Source: an uncultured Flavobacteriaceae bacterium
GTDB taxonomy: Bacteria > Bacteroidota > Bacteroidia > Flavobacteriales > Flavobacteriaceae
Assembly (NCBI GenBank): GCA_947497145.1
Contig: CANMFQ010000007.1
Span: forward strand, 1-64,000
Direction of reading: 5' to 3'
Length of the DNA: 64,000 nucleotides
Numbering within the stretch: position 1 is the first letter of the stretch; every line of letters starts with the position of its first letter. Below are positions 42,230-52,101 of this stretch, piece after piece. The position numbers and the translations under genes are program-made. The notes below the pieces were generated by a model, which was not told the DNA's origin, did no database searches, and saw nothing but the letters and a program-made list of their open reading frames with translations.

Positions 42230-44094
42230 TGGCAGATATTATAAAACTCTTACCAGATCATGTTGCAAATCAAATCGCAGCAGGTGAGGTAGTACAACGA
42301 CCAGCTTCGGTCGTAAAAGAACTCTTAGAAAATGCAATTGATGCTGGTGCGAGCAGTATCATGCTTATTGTAAAGGATGGGGGTAAGGTGTTGATTCAAG
42401 TTGTTGATGACGGTGTGGGAATGACGGCTACAGATGCGCGATTGAGTTTTGAACGGCATGCTACTTCAAAAATACAAAAGGCAGAAGATCTTTTTAATTT
42501 AAATACCAAAGGCTTTAGAGGTGAAGCATTGGCTTCAATTGCTGCGATTGCTCATGTAGAAATGCAGACAAAAAATGAAACTGATGAACTGGGCAATGTA
42601 CTAAAAATAGAGGGCAGTAAAATAGTGTCGCAAGAAGTAGGGGCTATGGTGAAAGGCACTTCAATGGCGGTTAAGAATTTGTTTTTTAACATTCCTGCTC
42701 GCAGAAATTTTTTAAAATCAAACCAAGTTGAACTACGACATATTACAGATGAATTTCAGCGGGTAGCATTGGCGCATCCGTCTATTGCTTTTCATTTTCA
42801 TAATAATGGTGCAGAGATTTTTAACCTGCCTAAAAGCAATCAACGGCAACGTATTGTGCATATTTTTGGCAGCAAATCAAATCAAAAATTGGTACCCGTT
42901 AATGAAGAAACTCAGGTGGTTAAAATATCAGGTTTTATTGTTAAACCAGAATTTGCTAAAAAGAGTAGGGGCGAACAATTTTTCTTTGTCAATAATCGAT
43001 TTATTAAGAGCCCGTATTTACACCATGCGGTAGTTAGCGCTTTTGAAGGGCTTATAAAGCCCAATACATACCCGGGTTATTTTTTGTATTTAGACGTAGA
43101 CCCAGCATCAATTGATATTAATATTCATCCTACTAAAACAGAGGTGAAGTTTGATGATGAGCATACTTTGTACGCCATTTTAAGGTCAACAATAAAGCAT
43201 AGTTTGGGGCAATTTAACGTTGTTCCTGCTCTTGATTTTGAGCAGGATCAAAATTTAGAAACCCCTTATGCCTATAAAAATAAAAATGCCGAATTGCCCA
43301 AGGTTAGCGTTGACGCCGCCTTTAACCCTTTTCAAGATACGCCCCCTAAAAAACAGGCTGCTGGTTTTTCTTCTTTTAAAAGAGAAAGTGCTATGGCAGG
43401 TAAGGCATGGGAAGGACTTTATGTAGGGCTAGAATCTGAAGTGGGACAGGATGAAACTTTAGGGAGTATGCAATTTGAATCTGAGGCTATTACAGGTTCT
43501 ATTTTTGAAGGAAAACAAGAGTCTGTTGAATCTACAGCTACTACTTTTCAGTTACGCAGAAAATATATTGTTACAACTATAAAATCAGGCATGGTGGTTA
43601 TTGATCAAAGTAGGGCACATCAACGTGTGCTATATGAAAAATACCTAAAAAATATTACAGTAAAGAAAGCGGCTAGCCAACAGTTGTTGTTTCCTATAAT
43701 CCTTTCTTTTACTCCTGCTGATTTGGTCATACTAAAAGAGATAAAAGATAGTTTAACCACTATAGGTTTTATGTTTGGTGTGATGGAAGGAGAAACTGTT
43801 GAAATTACAGGGGTACCCATATTAGTTTCAGAAAGTGAGGTAGGAATGGTGTTAGATCAGTTAATATCAGACTGCCAAATGGAGGTGTTAGAAGATAGTT
43901 TTTCTCAGACGGATATTTTAGCGAAAACCTTGGCTAAAACCTTATCCGTAAAAACAGGAGAGGTGTTAGATAGCAATTCACAATTAGCATTGGTAAACGA
44001 TTTGTTCGCTTGTAAGGAGCCGCAAGTGAGTCCGTTTAACAAACCAGTATATGTAACCATTACTGAAAATGATATTGATAAAAAATTTATTTAG
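42229..44094 (+). CDS. mutL: DNA mismatch repair protein MutL
   Basis: 621 aa. The GHKL ATPase N-terminus is complete: VVKELLENAIDAGA, DDGVGMTATDARL, KGFRGEALASIAA and the ATP-lid GTSMAVKNLFFNIPARRNF. The C-terminal dimerisation domain (about 430-621) has DQSRAHQRVLYEKY where endonuclease-active MutL proteins carry DQHA..E. The variant removes the His, so nicking activity is uncertain. MutL links MutS to downstream excision. Confidence 0.96.
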   Translation: MADIIKLLPDHVANQIAAGEVVQRPASVVKELLENAIDAGASSIMLIVKDGGKVLIQVVDDGVGMTATDARLSFERHATSKIQKAEDLFNLNTKGFRGEALASIAAIAHVEMQTKNETDELGNVLKIEGSKIVSQEVGAMVKGTSMAVKNLFFNIPARRNFLKSNQVELRHITDEFQRVALAHPSIAFHFHNNGAEIFNLPKSNQRQRIVHIFGSKSNQKLVPVNEETQVVKISGFIVKPEFAKKSRGEQFFFVNNRFIKSPYLHHAVVSAFEGLIKPNTYPGYFLYLDVDPASIDINIHPTKTEVKFDDEHTLYAILRSTIKHSLGQFNVVPALDFEQDQNLETPYAYKNKNAELPKVSVDAAFNPFQDTPPKKQAAGFSSFKRESAMAGKAWEGLYVGLESEVGQDETLGSMQFESEAITGSIFEGKQESVESTATTFQLRRKYIVTTIKSGMVVIDQSRAHQRVLYEKYLKNITVKKAASQQLLFPIILSFTPADLVILKEIKDSLTTIGFMFGVMEGETVEITGVPILVSESEVGMVLDQLISDCQMEVLEDSFSQTDILAKTLAKTLSVKTGEVLDSNSQLALVNDLFACKEPQVSPFNKPVYVTITENDIDKKFI

Positions 44095-44841
44095 ATGATG
44101 TACCGAATGACAGAGGCTGTGAAGCATCTTCTTATAGTAAACGTGTTATTTTTTGTGGCAACTTCGCTGTATGGAGATGTTATGTATGAGTGGTTTGCAT
44201 TATGGTTTCCAAAGAATCAATATTTTCAAGTGTGGCAGGTGGTGAGCCATATGTTTATGCATGGTGGTATTGCCCACATTGGTTTTAATATGTTTGCTTT
44301 ATGGATGTTTGGTACTTCGGTAGAGCAGTATTTAGGAAAGAACCGCTTTTTATTCTTGTATTTTTCAGCAGGGATAGGAGCCGTAATTTTTCAGCTTGGT
44401 TTTTATTATCTGAATTACCTTCCCATACATACTGCGTTGATAGATACGGGCCTTACGGGAGATCAAATTACGCAAATGCTCACCTCAAACCATAGTGTTC
44501 AAGGTATAACACAGGGGCAGTTGTATTTACTTCAAAATGCCGCTTCAATATATAATGCATCAATGGTAGGGGCTTCAGGTTGTATTATGGGGCTTATGGC
44601 TGCTTTTGGTGTAATGAACCCCAATGCAGAACTCATGATGATATTCTTACCCATACCGATAAAAGCAAAGTATTTTATTCCGGGTATTATCTTGTTAGAT
44701 GTTATTTCTGCTATTACTGGACAATCGTTTTTTAGTCCCAGTAACACGGCCTATATGGCACATGTTGGTGGTGCTGTGATTGGCTTTTTAATTATGTGGT
44801 ATTGGAAAAAAAATCAGTTTAATCATAACCGTTGGAATTAA
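44095..44841 (+). CDS. Rhomboid-family intramembrane serine protease 1
   Basis: 248 aa, six helices. The catalytic Ser161 (GASGCIMG) and His223 (AHVGGAVIG) are present, together with the oxyanion-region HGGIAHIGFNMFALW. A longer loop (about 105-150) separates helices 3 and 4. It starts at the base after the mutL stop; another ATG lies one codon in. Tandem with a second rhomboid gene, one base apart. Confidence 0.92.
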   Translation: MMYRMTEAVKHLLIVNVLFFVATSLYGDVMYEWFALWFPKNQYFQVWQVVSHMFMHGGIAHIGFNMFALWMFGTSVEQYLGKNRFLFLYFSAGIGAVIFQLGFYYLNYLPIHTALIDTGLTGDQITQMLTSNHSVQGITQGQLYLLQNAASIYNASMVGASGCIMGLMAAFGVMNPNAELMMIFLPIPIKAKYFIPGIILLDVISAITGQSFFSPSNTAYMAHVGGAVIGFLIMWYWKKNQFNHNRWN

Positions 44842-44842
44842 G

Positions 44843-45703
44843 ATGACTACAGGAGGATTAAAATATCAATATGCGCGTTTAAATATTGCTGGAAAGCTCA
44901 TTGTAATCAATATTCTGGTGTTTGTCGTAATGGGATTAATCAAAAGATTGATTTTTCCTGCTGCAGAGAATTGGTTTGTACTACCAGCAGATTTTTTTGA
45001 TTTTTTGTTACAACCTTGGTCTATTGTCACCTATTCTTTTTTACATGGAGGCATTTTTCACCTGCTATGGAATATGTATGTGTTATATATTGCTAGTAAC
45101 ATATTATTGAACTTATTTGATGCCAAACGTTTTCTTAATATCTATTTCTTAGGTGTTATTTTAGGGGGATTGTTTTTTATACTTACAGATGCCTTATTTC
45201 TGCAAAGTGGCTCTGTTTTAGTTGGTGCTTCCGCAGGAGTAATGGCGGTCTTAATATTTGTGTGTACCTACTTGCCTAATCATGATATTCGGGTGTTTTT
45301 CTTTAATGTAAAATTATGGCATGTGGGTGTTTTTGTGGTGCTTATTGATCTGTTGCAGCTCAGTTCTGGTGGTGATAATTTTGGCGGTAGGGTTGCGCAT
45401 ATTGGTGGGGCATTACTTGGTTATCTTTATGCACGTCAATTGATGCAAGGTAATGATATTGGCGCAGGTTTTTCTAAGTTTGTTGATGGTTTAGTAAACA
45501 TATTTAAGGTGAAAGAGAAAAAAGCGCCTATGAAAACCGTATATAAAAATAGGAATACACCGAAAGCTACAAATACAAAACACAATAAAGAGAGCCATCA
45601 GCGACAAATAGACGATATCTTAGATAAGATTAGTAAATCTGGCTACGAGAGCTTGTCAAAGGCAGAAAAAGACTTTTTATTTAAAGCGGGTAAGAACGAT
45701 TAA
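44843..45703 (+). CDS. Rhomboid-family intramembrane serine protease 2 with C-terminal DUF6576-like tail
   Basis: 286 aa. The membrane part (about 15-205) has SFLHGGIFHLLWNMYVL, Ser130 (GASAGVMAV) and His186 (AHIGGALLGYLY). A basic linker leads to a 35-residue tail (QRQIDDILDKISKSGYESLS) that matches the short DUF6576 module known after rhomboids in Bacteroidota. It differs enough from the upstream rhomboid to be an old duplication. Confidence 0.9.
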   Translation: MTTGGLKYQYARLNIAGKLIVINILVFVVMGLIKRLIFPAAENWFVLPADFFDFLLQPWSIVTYSFLHGGIFHLLWNMYVLYIASNILLNLFDAKRFLNIYFLGVILGGLFFILTDALFLQSGSVLVGASAGVMAVLIFVCTYLPNHDIRVFFFNVKLWHVGVFVVLIDLLQLSSGGDNFGGRVAHIGGALLGYLYARQLMQGNDIGAGFSKFVDGLVNIFKVKEKKAPMKTVYKNRNTPKATNTKHNKESHQRQIDDILDKISKSGYESLSKAEKDFLFKAGKND

Positions 45704-45707
45704 GATT

Positions 45708-46739
45708 GTGAAAAAACTATCTTTAGTTGAAAAGTTGGTGTGGGTTATTAATGTGCTGGCAGTATTTTTATTGCTCTTAGCCTGTGCTGTTCCTTATATC
45801 TCATCAAGTAGTTTTGCCTTTTTATCATTTTTGAGTTTAAGCGTTCCTATACTTGTTTTTACGAACTTCATTTTTTTGCTCTACTGGGTTTTTAGAGGGA
45901 AAAAGCAATTTTTACCTTCTCTTTTGATACTTATTTTTGGCTATTTTATTCTTGGTGCTTTTTTGAAATTTAATGGGGGTGAAGATGAAATTTTAGAAGA
46001 GGATTTAAGCGTGATGAGTTTTAATGTGCATGTTTTTAATAAATATAACACGATAAAAAACCCCAGAGTTTTTGACGATGTAAAAGCCTTGGTAGATACC
46101 GAAAAGCCTGATATTATTTGTTTTCAAGAAGCGGGCTACGAACGAAAAAATGAATACCTGAAAGATTATCCTTATCATTCGTTGGAATACATTCATATGC
46201 AGGGTAAGATTCTATTAGGTTTTTTTTCTAAATATCCGATTATAAAAACTGATTTTATTTGGTTTCCCAATAGTGCCAATAATGCGGCATACGCCGATAT
46301 TGTGTATAAGAAAGATACCATACGGGTTTATAATGTACACTTAGAGTCTTTGGGTGTTACCCCTGGTTATGGCGTGCTAACCAAAGAGCCTTTGGATAGC
46401 CTGTACCTAAAACTTACCGATAGGTTTAAAAAGCAACAGGAACAGGCAAAAATGCTCGAAGCACATATGAAGGCTACAACCTATAAGCAAATTGTTTGTG
46501 GAGATTTTAATAATACTCAGTTTTCAAATGTGTATAAAACCATTAAAGGCGATAAGCAAGATACGTTTATAGAAAGGGGATTTGGATACGGGCGAACCCT
46601 AAATTTTCACAAACTCCCTGTACGCATTGATTTTATATTAGCTGATAAGGCTTTTGAGGTGAAAAGTCATAAAAATTTTGATGTAGAATACTCTGATCAC
46701 TTTCCTATTATGGCTTCATTTGAGTTGAAGGAGGAATAA
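45708..46739 (+). CDS. Membrane-anchored endonuclease/exonuclease/phosphatase-family protein
   Basis: 343 aa, beginning at GTG (45708), five bases after the previous stop. Three N-terminal membrane helices (to about residue 90) precede an EEP domain: MSFNVHVFN, IICFQEAGY, VHLESLG, CGDFNNTQF and SDHFPIMASF. The catalytic set looks complete. The substrate may be nucleic acid, sugar phosphate or phospholipid; not resolved. Last gene of the mutL-rhomboid unit. Confidence 0.9.
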   Translation: MKKLSLVEKLVWVINVLAVFLLLLACAVPYISSSSFAFLSFLSLSVPILVFTNFIFLLYWVFRGKKQFLPSLLILIFGYFILGAFLKFNGGEDEILEEDLSVMSFNVHVFNKYNTIKNPRVFDDVKALVDTEKPDIICFQEAGYERKNEYLKDYPYHSLEYIHMQGKILLGFFSKYPIIKTDFIWFPNSANNAAYADIVYKKDTIRVYNVHLESLGVTPGYGVLTKEPLDSLYLKLTDRFKKQQEQAKMLEAHMKATTYKQIVCGDFNNTQFSNVYKTIKGDKQDTFIERGFGYGRTLNFHKLPVRIDFILADKAFEVKSHKNFDVEYSDHFPIMASFELKEE

Positions 46740-46846
46740 TCTTGATAGATATTTCAAAACCAACTATTTTAACCCAAAAATACCTGGTGTACTTTGTGAA
46801 AAATGATCTTCTTTTCAAGACAAGTTTGATACAATAAAAGCCTTGG

Positions 46847-47164
46847 CTATTGCACTACGATTAAATAACAGTCTGTTGCGTCTGCTAAAATGTGTAGCAA
46901 TAACGCTATACCAAAGATTCGTGATTTTTTTGAAAACAGCAGAAAGCTATACAGGGCAATAGCCCAATAGCTGTGCAGCGGATGAAAATTGATACTACAG
47001 CGGTTAGGGTCAAAAATAGGATTTGCCAAAACATGATCAACATCAATAAGTATAGCTGCTAATAATATGATAATAGCGCTGGTTTTATTTTCCTTATAAA
47101 AAAGAAAACCAATGGCTATAGGAACCAGAAAGTGAATGCCATAATGAACTACAAACCGAAGCAT
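46847..47164 (-). CDS. DUF6122 membrane protein
   Basis: 105 aa with four helices. The pattern HYGIHFLVPIAIGFLFY, ILIDVDHVLANPIFDPNRCS and FHPLHSYWAI fits DUF6122, whose His and Asp residues recall the YdjM metal-dependent membrane hydrolase fold. It starts where the WbqC gene ends (1-bp overlap). Confidence 0.85.
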   Translation of the reverse strand: MLRFVVHYGIHFLVPIAIGFLFYKENKTSAIIILLAAILIDVDHVLANPIFDPNRCSINFHPLHSYWAIALYSFLLFSKKSRIFGIALLLHILADATDCYLIVVQ

Positions 47165-47790
47165 TAAAGCGAGGTTATTTTCAAGCCTTTTAAGTAGCCT
47201 AAGGCATTTGGTCCCTCGTTAAAAAGGAGGTCTAGCACACTTACATTCTCTAAAAAACCATGTCGTTCACCAAAAACTTGATGGTATACCGGTTGTGTAA
47301 AAGGGAGTTTCTTTTTGGCATCCACTAAAAATCGAAAATCTTCCTGCGATGGTAAATTTGCTTCAAAAGAGCTTGTTTTCTCTTGAGGCATGGCTATTTG
47401 AAGGCAATCACAGATAATTTCAATTGACTTTAGGTTATACGCCAATAGATGTGTATATGTTTGGGTATATAAAGGCGCAATTTCATCTTCATAAAACTCA
47501 AAATAGGGCGAAGTTCTATAGGCTGTTTGTAATGTTCTCCAATGTTGTCGCTGCCAATTATAGGCATTTTCAACCCGTACATCTTTGTACAATTGTCGAC
47601 CTTGATCTTTACCCACATGTTGAATAGGGATATTGAGCATTAACCGACCGCGATCTGTGCAAATATAGGCACGGTTTCGGTAGGTTTGTTTTTGAAAATT
47701 ATCGCATACCTCCCAGCAAACGTCGTTTTGAGCAATAGCAGCAAAGGTAGCTATATTAGGTATGTTGGCAGGGTGTATAACTATTGACAC
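47164..47790 (-). CDS. WbqC-family protein
   Basis: 208 aa. The family opening is IHPANIPNIATFAAIAQNDV with YRNRAYICTDRGRLMLNIPI and WQRQHWRTLQTAYRTSPYFE. WbqC proteins are often linked with surface polysaccharide clusters, but here it sits beside lepB; the biochemical role is unknown. Confidence 0.9.
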   Translation of the reverse strand: MSIVIHPANIPNIATFAAIAQNDVCWEVCDNFQKQTYRNRAYICTDRGRLMLNIPIQHVGKDQGRQLYKDVRVENAYNWQRQHWRTLQTAYRTSPYFEFYEDEIAPLYTQTYTHLLAYNLKSIEIICDCLQIAMPQEKTSSFEANLPSQEDFRFLVDAKKKLPFTQPVYHQVFGERHGFLENVSVLDLLFNEGPNALGYLKGLKITSL

Positions 47791-47977
47791 GATGGATATA
47801 TTACAGGTATTAGGGTGTTGTTTTAGTAAATTAAAAGATGTAATTCTGTTATAGGTTTACTATAAATGTATCGTTTATCATTGGCGCGTAGTATATTTAA
47901 ATAGCACTCAATAAGCTAATAGTATAGCCGTTAGTTGCTTTTTTATCTCAATACGCACCTTCAATCTTTCTTATATG

Positions 47978-49687
47978 TTATTCACTTTTCGTTTTCTTCT
48001 TTTTTCTAAAATAATCAAAAGCAAACCAGGCCGCTAGCGCAATTAAGAAATAACGGAAATACGAAACAGGCTGTCCTGTTCCATTAACGGTAGTGAAAAT
48101 TCTATCCCAACGGGGTTTCCATTTCCAAGGTGGATTTGTTTTTCCATTGGCATCAACAAAATTGTCAACACTCATCCATATAAAAATAGGCGTACCTACG
48201 ATATGATTTTCAGGAACATAGCCCCATATACGACTATCTTCAGAGCTGTGGCGATTGTCGCCCATCATCCAATAATAGTCTTGTTTAAAGGTGTATGTTT
48301 CTGCAACTTCCCCATTGATAAGTACTTGGTTGCCTTTTACGCCAACAGTGTTGCCTTCGTAGTCTTTAAGAATCTTTTTATACCATGGCAGCGTACTTAC
48401 GTTTAAGGAAATAGTAGCCCCTTTTTTAGGAATATAGATGGGGCCAAAATTATCAACAGTGCCTTTAAGGGCGTTATGTTGGGGAAAAACACGTGTATTC
48501 GGATTGGTTTCTTCAAATTTATCAATCTTTATAATACCATTTTTGCCTTCTAAGCTCTTGGCTTCTTTTTCAACAAGGTTAAACAACCCCATGTTAGATA
48601 CAGACTTTACTTCTAAGATATTGGCAATACGTTGGTCTGTTATATTACCAGCGTAGTAAACAAAGGAAGAATCTCTTCGTACTTCATTTAGGCCTGCAAT
48701 TTTTATAATCTCTTTGGCCTTATCTTTTTCTAATACATGCGTAGGCATTTGCATAATTCGCCCTCTAAAATTCTCACGCCCTAGCACATTAGCAATCTTT
48801 ACTATATCGGTATCAGCTGTTACTACATGCTGATACATAGGTTTGGCACGGTCTGGTAATTCTAATTGTTTTCCATTTACAAAAACATAGCCGTTAATAA
48901 TTTGCAAGGAATCGCCAGGTAAGCCAACGCAGCGTTTTACATAATTCGATTTTTTGTCAATTGGTTTTTTAACTCCTTTTTCGCGTTTAAAAAAACGACG
49001 TACGGTATCTGCTGGCCAGCTAAAAACGACAATTTCTTTTCGTTTAATGTCTTTAAAACCGGGTAAGCGAAAATAGGGTAGTTGTGGTTTGTTTAAATAC
49101 GATGGAATATTTAAAATAGGCAGCGTATCATGAACCATTGGAGCCGAAATAGGGGTCATTGGGGTTCGGGCACCATAGTGAAATTTACTCACAAAAAGTA
49201 AATCGCCAATACGCAGTGTACGTTCTAATGAACCTGTAGGAATCACATACGGCTGAATAAAATAGGTGTGTACCAAGGTGGCAGCTACAACCGCAAAAAC
49301 AATTGAACTTACCCACTCGCCAGCAACGCTTTGTGGTTGTAGGCTTCTATTCTCAACATAGCTAACATCTAAACTGTAATTAACATAATAGATGTAAAAA
49401 CCTAGTGTTAAAATAACTAACCATGTTTCTTTTAGGCTAGTACGACCAAAACTTCGAATGGTTTCAACCCAAATAACAGGAAACATCAATAAGTTTATGA
49501 TGGGAATGAATAATAATAGTACCCACCACTTAGGGCGTTTAATAATTTTCATTAATATGATGGCATTGTAAACAGGTACTGCTGCTTCCCAAGCCTTATG
49601 ACCTGCTTTTACATATAATTTCCAAGTTCCTAAAAAATGAATAAGCTGAACAATAAGAATAAATAAGAGCCATTGTGTTGCGTTCAT
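47978..49687 (-). CDS. lepB: Signal peptidase I, flavobacterial long form
   Basis: 569 aa, much longer than the typical 250-320 aa. About 100 residues of membrane helices precede the catalytic part. Catalytic Ser153 (YVIPTGSLERTLRIGDLL) and Lys251 (SNYVKRCVGLPGDSL) are present, with MMGDNRHSSEDSRIWGYV near residue 490. An insertion of roughly 200 residues (about 265-460) lies between them. A membrane helix and basic tail end the protein. It removes signal peptides from exported proteins. It lies downstream of dapB, 145 bp away. Confidence 0.94.
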   Translation of the reverse strand: MNATQWLLFILIVQLIHFLGTWKLYVKAGHKAWEAAVPVYNAIILMKIIKRPKWWVLLLFIPIINLLMFPVIWVETIRSFGRTSLKETWLVILTLGFYIYYVNYSLDVSYVENRSLQPQSVAGEWVSSIVFAVVAATLVHTYFIQPYVIPTGSLERTLRIGDLLFVSKFHYGARTPMTPISAPMVHDTLPILNIPSYLNKPQLPYFRLPGFKDIKRKEIVVFSWPADTVRRFFKREKGVKKPIDKKSNYVKRCVGLPGDSLQIINGYVFVNGKQLELPDRAKPMYQHVVTADTDIVKIANVLGRENFRGRIMQMPTHVLEKDKAKEIIKIAGLNEVRRDSSFVYYAGNITDQRIANILEVKSVSNMGLFNLVEKEAKSLEGKNGIIKIDKFEETNPNTRVFPQHNALKGTVDNFGPIYIPKKGATISLNVSTLPWYKKILKDYEGNTVGVKGNQVLINGEVAETYTFKQDYYWMMGDNRHSSEDSRIWGYVPENHIVGTPIFIWMSVDNFVDANGKTNPPWKWKPRWDRIFTTVNGTGQPVSYFRYFLIALAAWFAFDYFRKKKKTKSE

Positions 49688-49832
49688 GTGATAAATTTAA
49701 GTTCAATCATAAATAGTATTCGCTAAAGCACTCTCTTTAAACGGACTACTATTGTTTTTAATATGTTTTCATCTCATAAGTTTGGCTTGAGATGGTATTT
49801 TCTTTACTTTTTTAAAGCAAATGTACAGGGTA

Positions 49833-50531
49833 TTACAACCCAAGTACATCTTTCATGGTAAAGACTCCTTTTTTGTTTGCAATCCATTCGGAAGCAATTA
49901 CGGCGCCAAGGGCAAAACCTTCTCTATTGTGGGCTGTGTGTTTTATGGTAATACTGTCTACAGCACTATCATAAGCGACCGTATGCGTACCCGGTACCGT
50001 TCCTATACGTTTTGAGGTAATCGGAATTTCATCTTTTGGGGCTTGGTCTAGTTTCCAATCTTTATAATTAGAATTTGCTATTATGCCTTCTGCTAATGTT
50101 ATGGCGGTACCACTTGGCGCATCTAATTTTTGTGTATGATGAATTTCTTCCATACTCACCTCGTATTCATTTAGACTTTTCATCATGCGAGCTAAATAGG
50201 CATTCAGCTCAAAGAAAACATTAACGCCTAAACTAAAATTTGATGCATAGATGAAGGCACCATTTTTTTCTTCACACAAGGCAACGGCTTTTTCGTAATC
50301 ATCAAGCCAGCCCGTAGTACCTGAGATAACGGGTACGTTATTTTCTATACAGCTGCTAATATTTTTATAGGCAGCATTTGGCATACTAAAATCGATAGCA
50401 ACATCCATAGCAGAAAAATCAATTTCTGTGGTATCTACATCAATTTTTGCTACGATGGTATGTCCTCTTTTTTCGGCAATTTGGGCAATCATTTTTCCCA
50501 TTTTTCCATAGCCAAATAATGCAATCTTCAT
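49833..50531 (-). CDS. dapB: 4-hydroxy-tetrahydrodipicolinate reductase
   Basis: 232 aa, slightly shorter than average. The NAD(P)-binding GYGKMGKMI at the start, ISGTTGW, and EIHHTQKLDAPSGTA, which carries the catalytic His and Lys, are intact. Second step of the lysine/diaminopimelate branch, cytosolic. It follows the DUF5683 gene by 6 bp. Confidence 0.96.
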   Translation of the reverse strand: MKIALFGYGKMGKMIAQIAEKRGHTIVAKIDVDTTEIDFSAMDVAIDFSMPNAAYKNISSCIENNVPVISGTTGWLDDYEKAVALCEEKNGAFIYASNFSLGVNVFFELNAYLARMMKSLNEYEVSMEEIHHTQKLDAPSGTAITLAEGIIANSNYKDWKLDQAPKDEIPITSKRIGTVPGTHTVAYDSAVDSITIKHTAHNREGFALGAVIASEWIANKKGVFTMKDVLGL

Positions 50532-50537
50532 TTTTTT

Positions 50538-51197
50538 TTAAAATTTTACAATTAATGCCATCCCATAATTTGGGTCATAGCTTATTGGAGTGATATCTAA
50601 ATACGGTTTTATGGTCATGTCAAGCCCTAGTTTGTCATCAACATTAAATTGCTTTAAGTGGGCATCGACATTGGCGTCTACCACATTGAGGGCGTATAAA
50701 AGTATAGTGACCAACAAGGTTAAGTCACGATCATTTTGTCGATCGTTTTGTAATCTTTCTAAGCGTTGATTATCTATTTCTGGGGTCGTTCTGGTAGTTA
50801 CTTCCCCTGGTTGTAGTCTTAGGTCGTAAAACTTGTCATCGGTAAAGCCAGCACGTCGCCTTTTAAAGGCTTGTCGTAAATCTTTGTATTCTTTGTCGTA
50901 AAAGGTGTAACCATAGATACCCGCGCCGATAGCACCCCATACAATAGGAACTTTCCAATACTTTTTATTGTAAATTTGTCCCAGACCTGGTATTGCTGCA
51001 GACAAAAAAGCCGCTCTACTAGGCCCTAAAGGGTTGATCACTTTTTTACTAGTAAATAAAGAATCAACAACAACACCTTCTTTGTTTACCGCTGTTTTTA
51101 CCGAATCAGCTGCAGTAGGAGGTTGCTTTTCTTGCCCCACACAAAAGGATGCAAAAAGTAAAAAAAGTCCAGTAAAAATAAATTTGTTAATGCCCAA
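50538..51197 (-). CDS. DUF5683 exported protein
   Basis: 219 aa with an N-terminal signal-like helix (FIFTGLFLLFASFCVGQ). The family core is RAAFLSAAIPGLGQIYNKKY and VPIVWGAIGAGIYGYTFYDK; it ends with PNYGMALIVKF. The first 10 bp overlap the end of parB. Function unknown; conserved order parA-parB-DUF5683-dapB-lepB suggests a stable core operon. Confidence 0.88.
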   Translation of the reverse strand: MGINKFIFTGLFLLFASFCVGQEKQPPTAADSVKTAVNKEGVVVDSLFTSKKVINPLGPSRAAFLSAAIPGLGQIYNKKYWKVPIVWGAIGAGIYGYTFYDKEYKDLRQAFKRRRAGFTDDKFYDLRLQPGEVTTRTTPEIDNQRLERLQNDRQNDRDLTLLVTILLYALNVVDANVDAHLKQFNVDDKLGLDMTIKPYLDITPISYDPNYGMALIVKF

Positions 51198-52092
51198 TGA
51201 GTAGTTTTTTTATTCTGAGAAATTCTTCTTGAGAGTTAAAAGGTATGGTGATTTTCCCTTTGCCATTTTCTGTAGCCTGAACCGCAACTTTTGAAGATAG
51301 GTGCTGGCTAAGTTCATTTTTTGCACTTTTTACAAAATCAGGCGTTTTTGCCGCTGTTGATGTTGCTTTTTGAGGAGTACCATTACCTTCTTGATATGCT
51401 TTTACCAAACGTTCAGTATCACGAACGGATAAATTTTGACCTACTATTTTTTCATAAATAGCAATCTGATCTTCTTTTTTGTCAATATTAACCAAGGTTC
51501 TGCCGTGTCCCATACTTAAAAAACCATCGCGAATACCGGTTTGTACGATAGGGTCTAGTTTTAATAGACGCAGGTAATTGGCGATTGTAGAGCGTTTTTT
51601 TCCTACACGGTCACTCAATTTCTCTTGGGTTAACTGTATTTCATCTATCAATCGTTGGTATGATAGTGCTATTTCAATAGGGTCTAAATCTTGCCTTTGA
51701 ATGTTTTCAACCAAAGCCATTTCTAACGATTCTTGATCGTTAGCAATACGAATATATGCAGGGATGGTTTCTAAACCTACCAGCTTGGATGCTCTATACC
51801 GTCGTTCTCCAGAAACTAATTGAAAATTATTAAAATCGAGTTTTCTAACGGTAATGGGTTGTATTACACCCAATTCGCGAATTGAGGTTGCTAATTCTTG
51901 CAAGGCTTCATCATTAAAGTATGATCTTGGTTGAAAAGGATTTACCTCTATGGCATCAATATCCAATTCAACAATATTGCCTACTACCTTATCTGCATTT
52001 TTATCTGAAGCTGATTGTATATCGTTTTCGGGATCTTTTAATAAAGCAGAGAGCCCTCTCCCTAAAGCCTGTTTTTTTGTTGCTTTTGCCAT
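51187..52092 (-). CDS. parB: ParB/Spo0J chromosome partitioning protein
   Basis: 301 aa. LGRGLSALL at the start, the CTP/ParB box FQPRSYF and SGERRYRASK, and the helix-turn-helix TQEKLSDRVGKKRSTIANYL are visible. It binds parS sites and spreads on DNA. No clear 16-bp parS palindrome is seen in this window. It follows parA by 9 bp. Confidence 0.96.
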   Translation of the reverse strand: MAKATKKQALGRGLSALLKDPENDIQSASDKNADKVVGNIVELDIDAIEVNPFQPRSYFNDEALQELATSIRELGVIQPITVRKLDFNNFQLVSGERRYRASKLVGLETIPAYIRIANDQESLEMALVENIQRQDLDPIEIALSYQRLIDEIQLTQEKLSDRVGKKRSTIANYLRLLKLDPIVQTGIRDGFLSMGHGRTLVNIDKKEDQIAIYEKIVGQNLSVRDTERLVKAYQEGNGTPQKATSTAAKTPDFVKSAKNELSQHLSSKVAVQATENGKGKITIPFNSQEEFLRIKKLLIGH

Positions 52093-52101
52093 TTACGCTA
52101 T

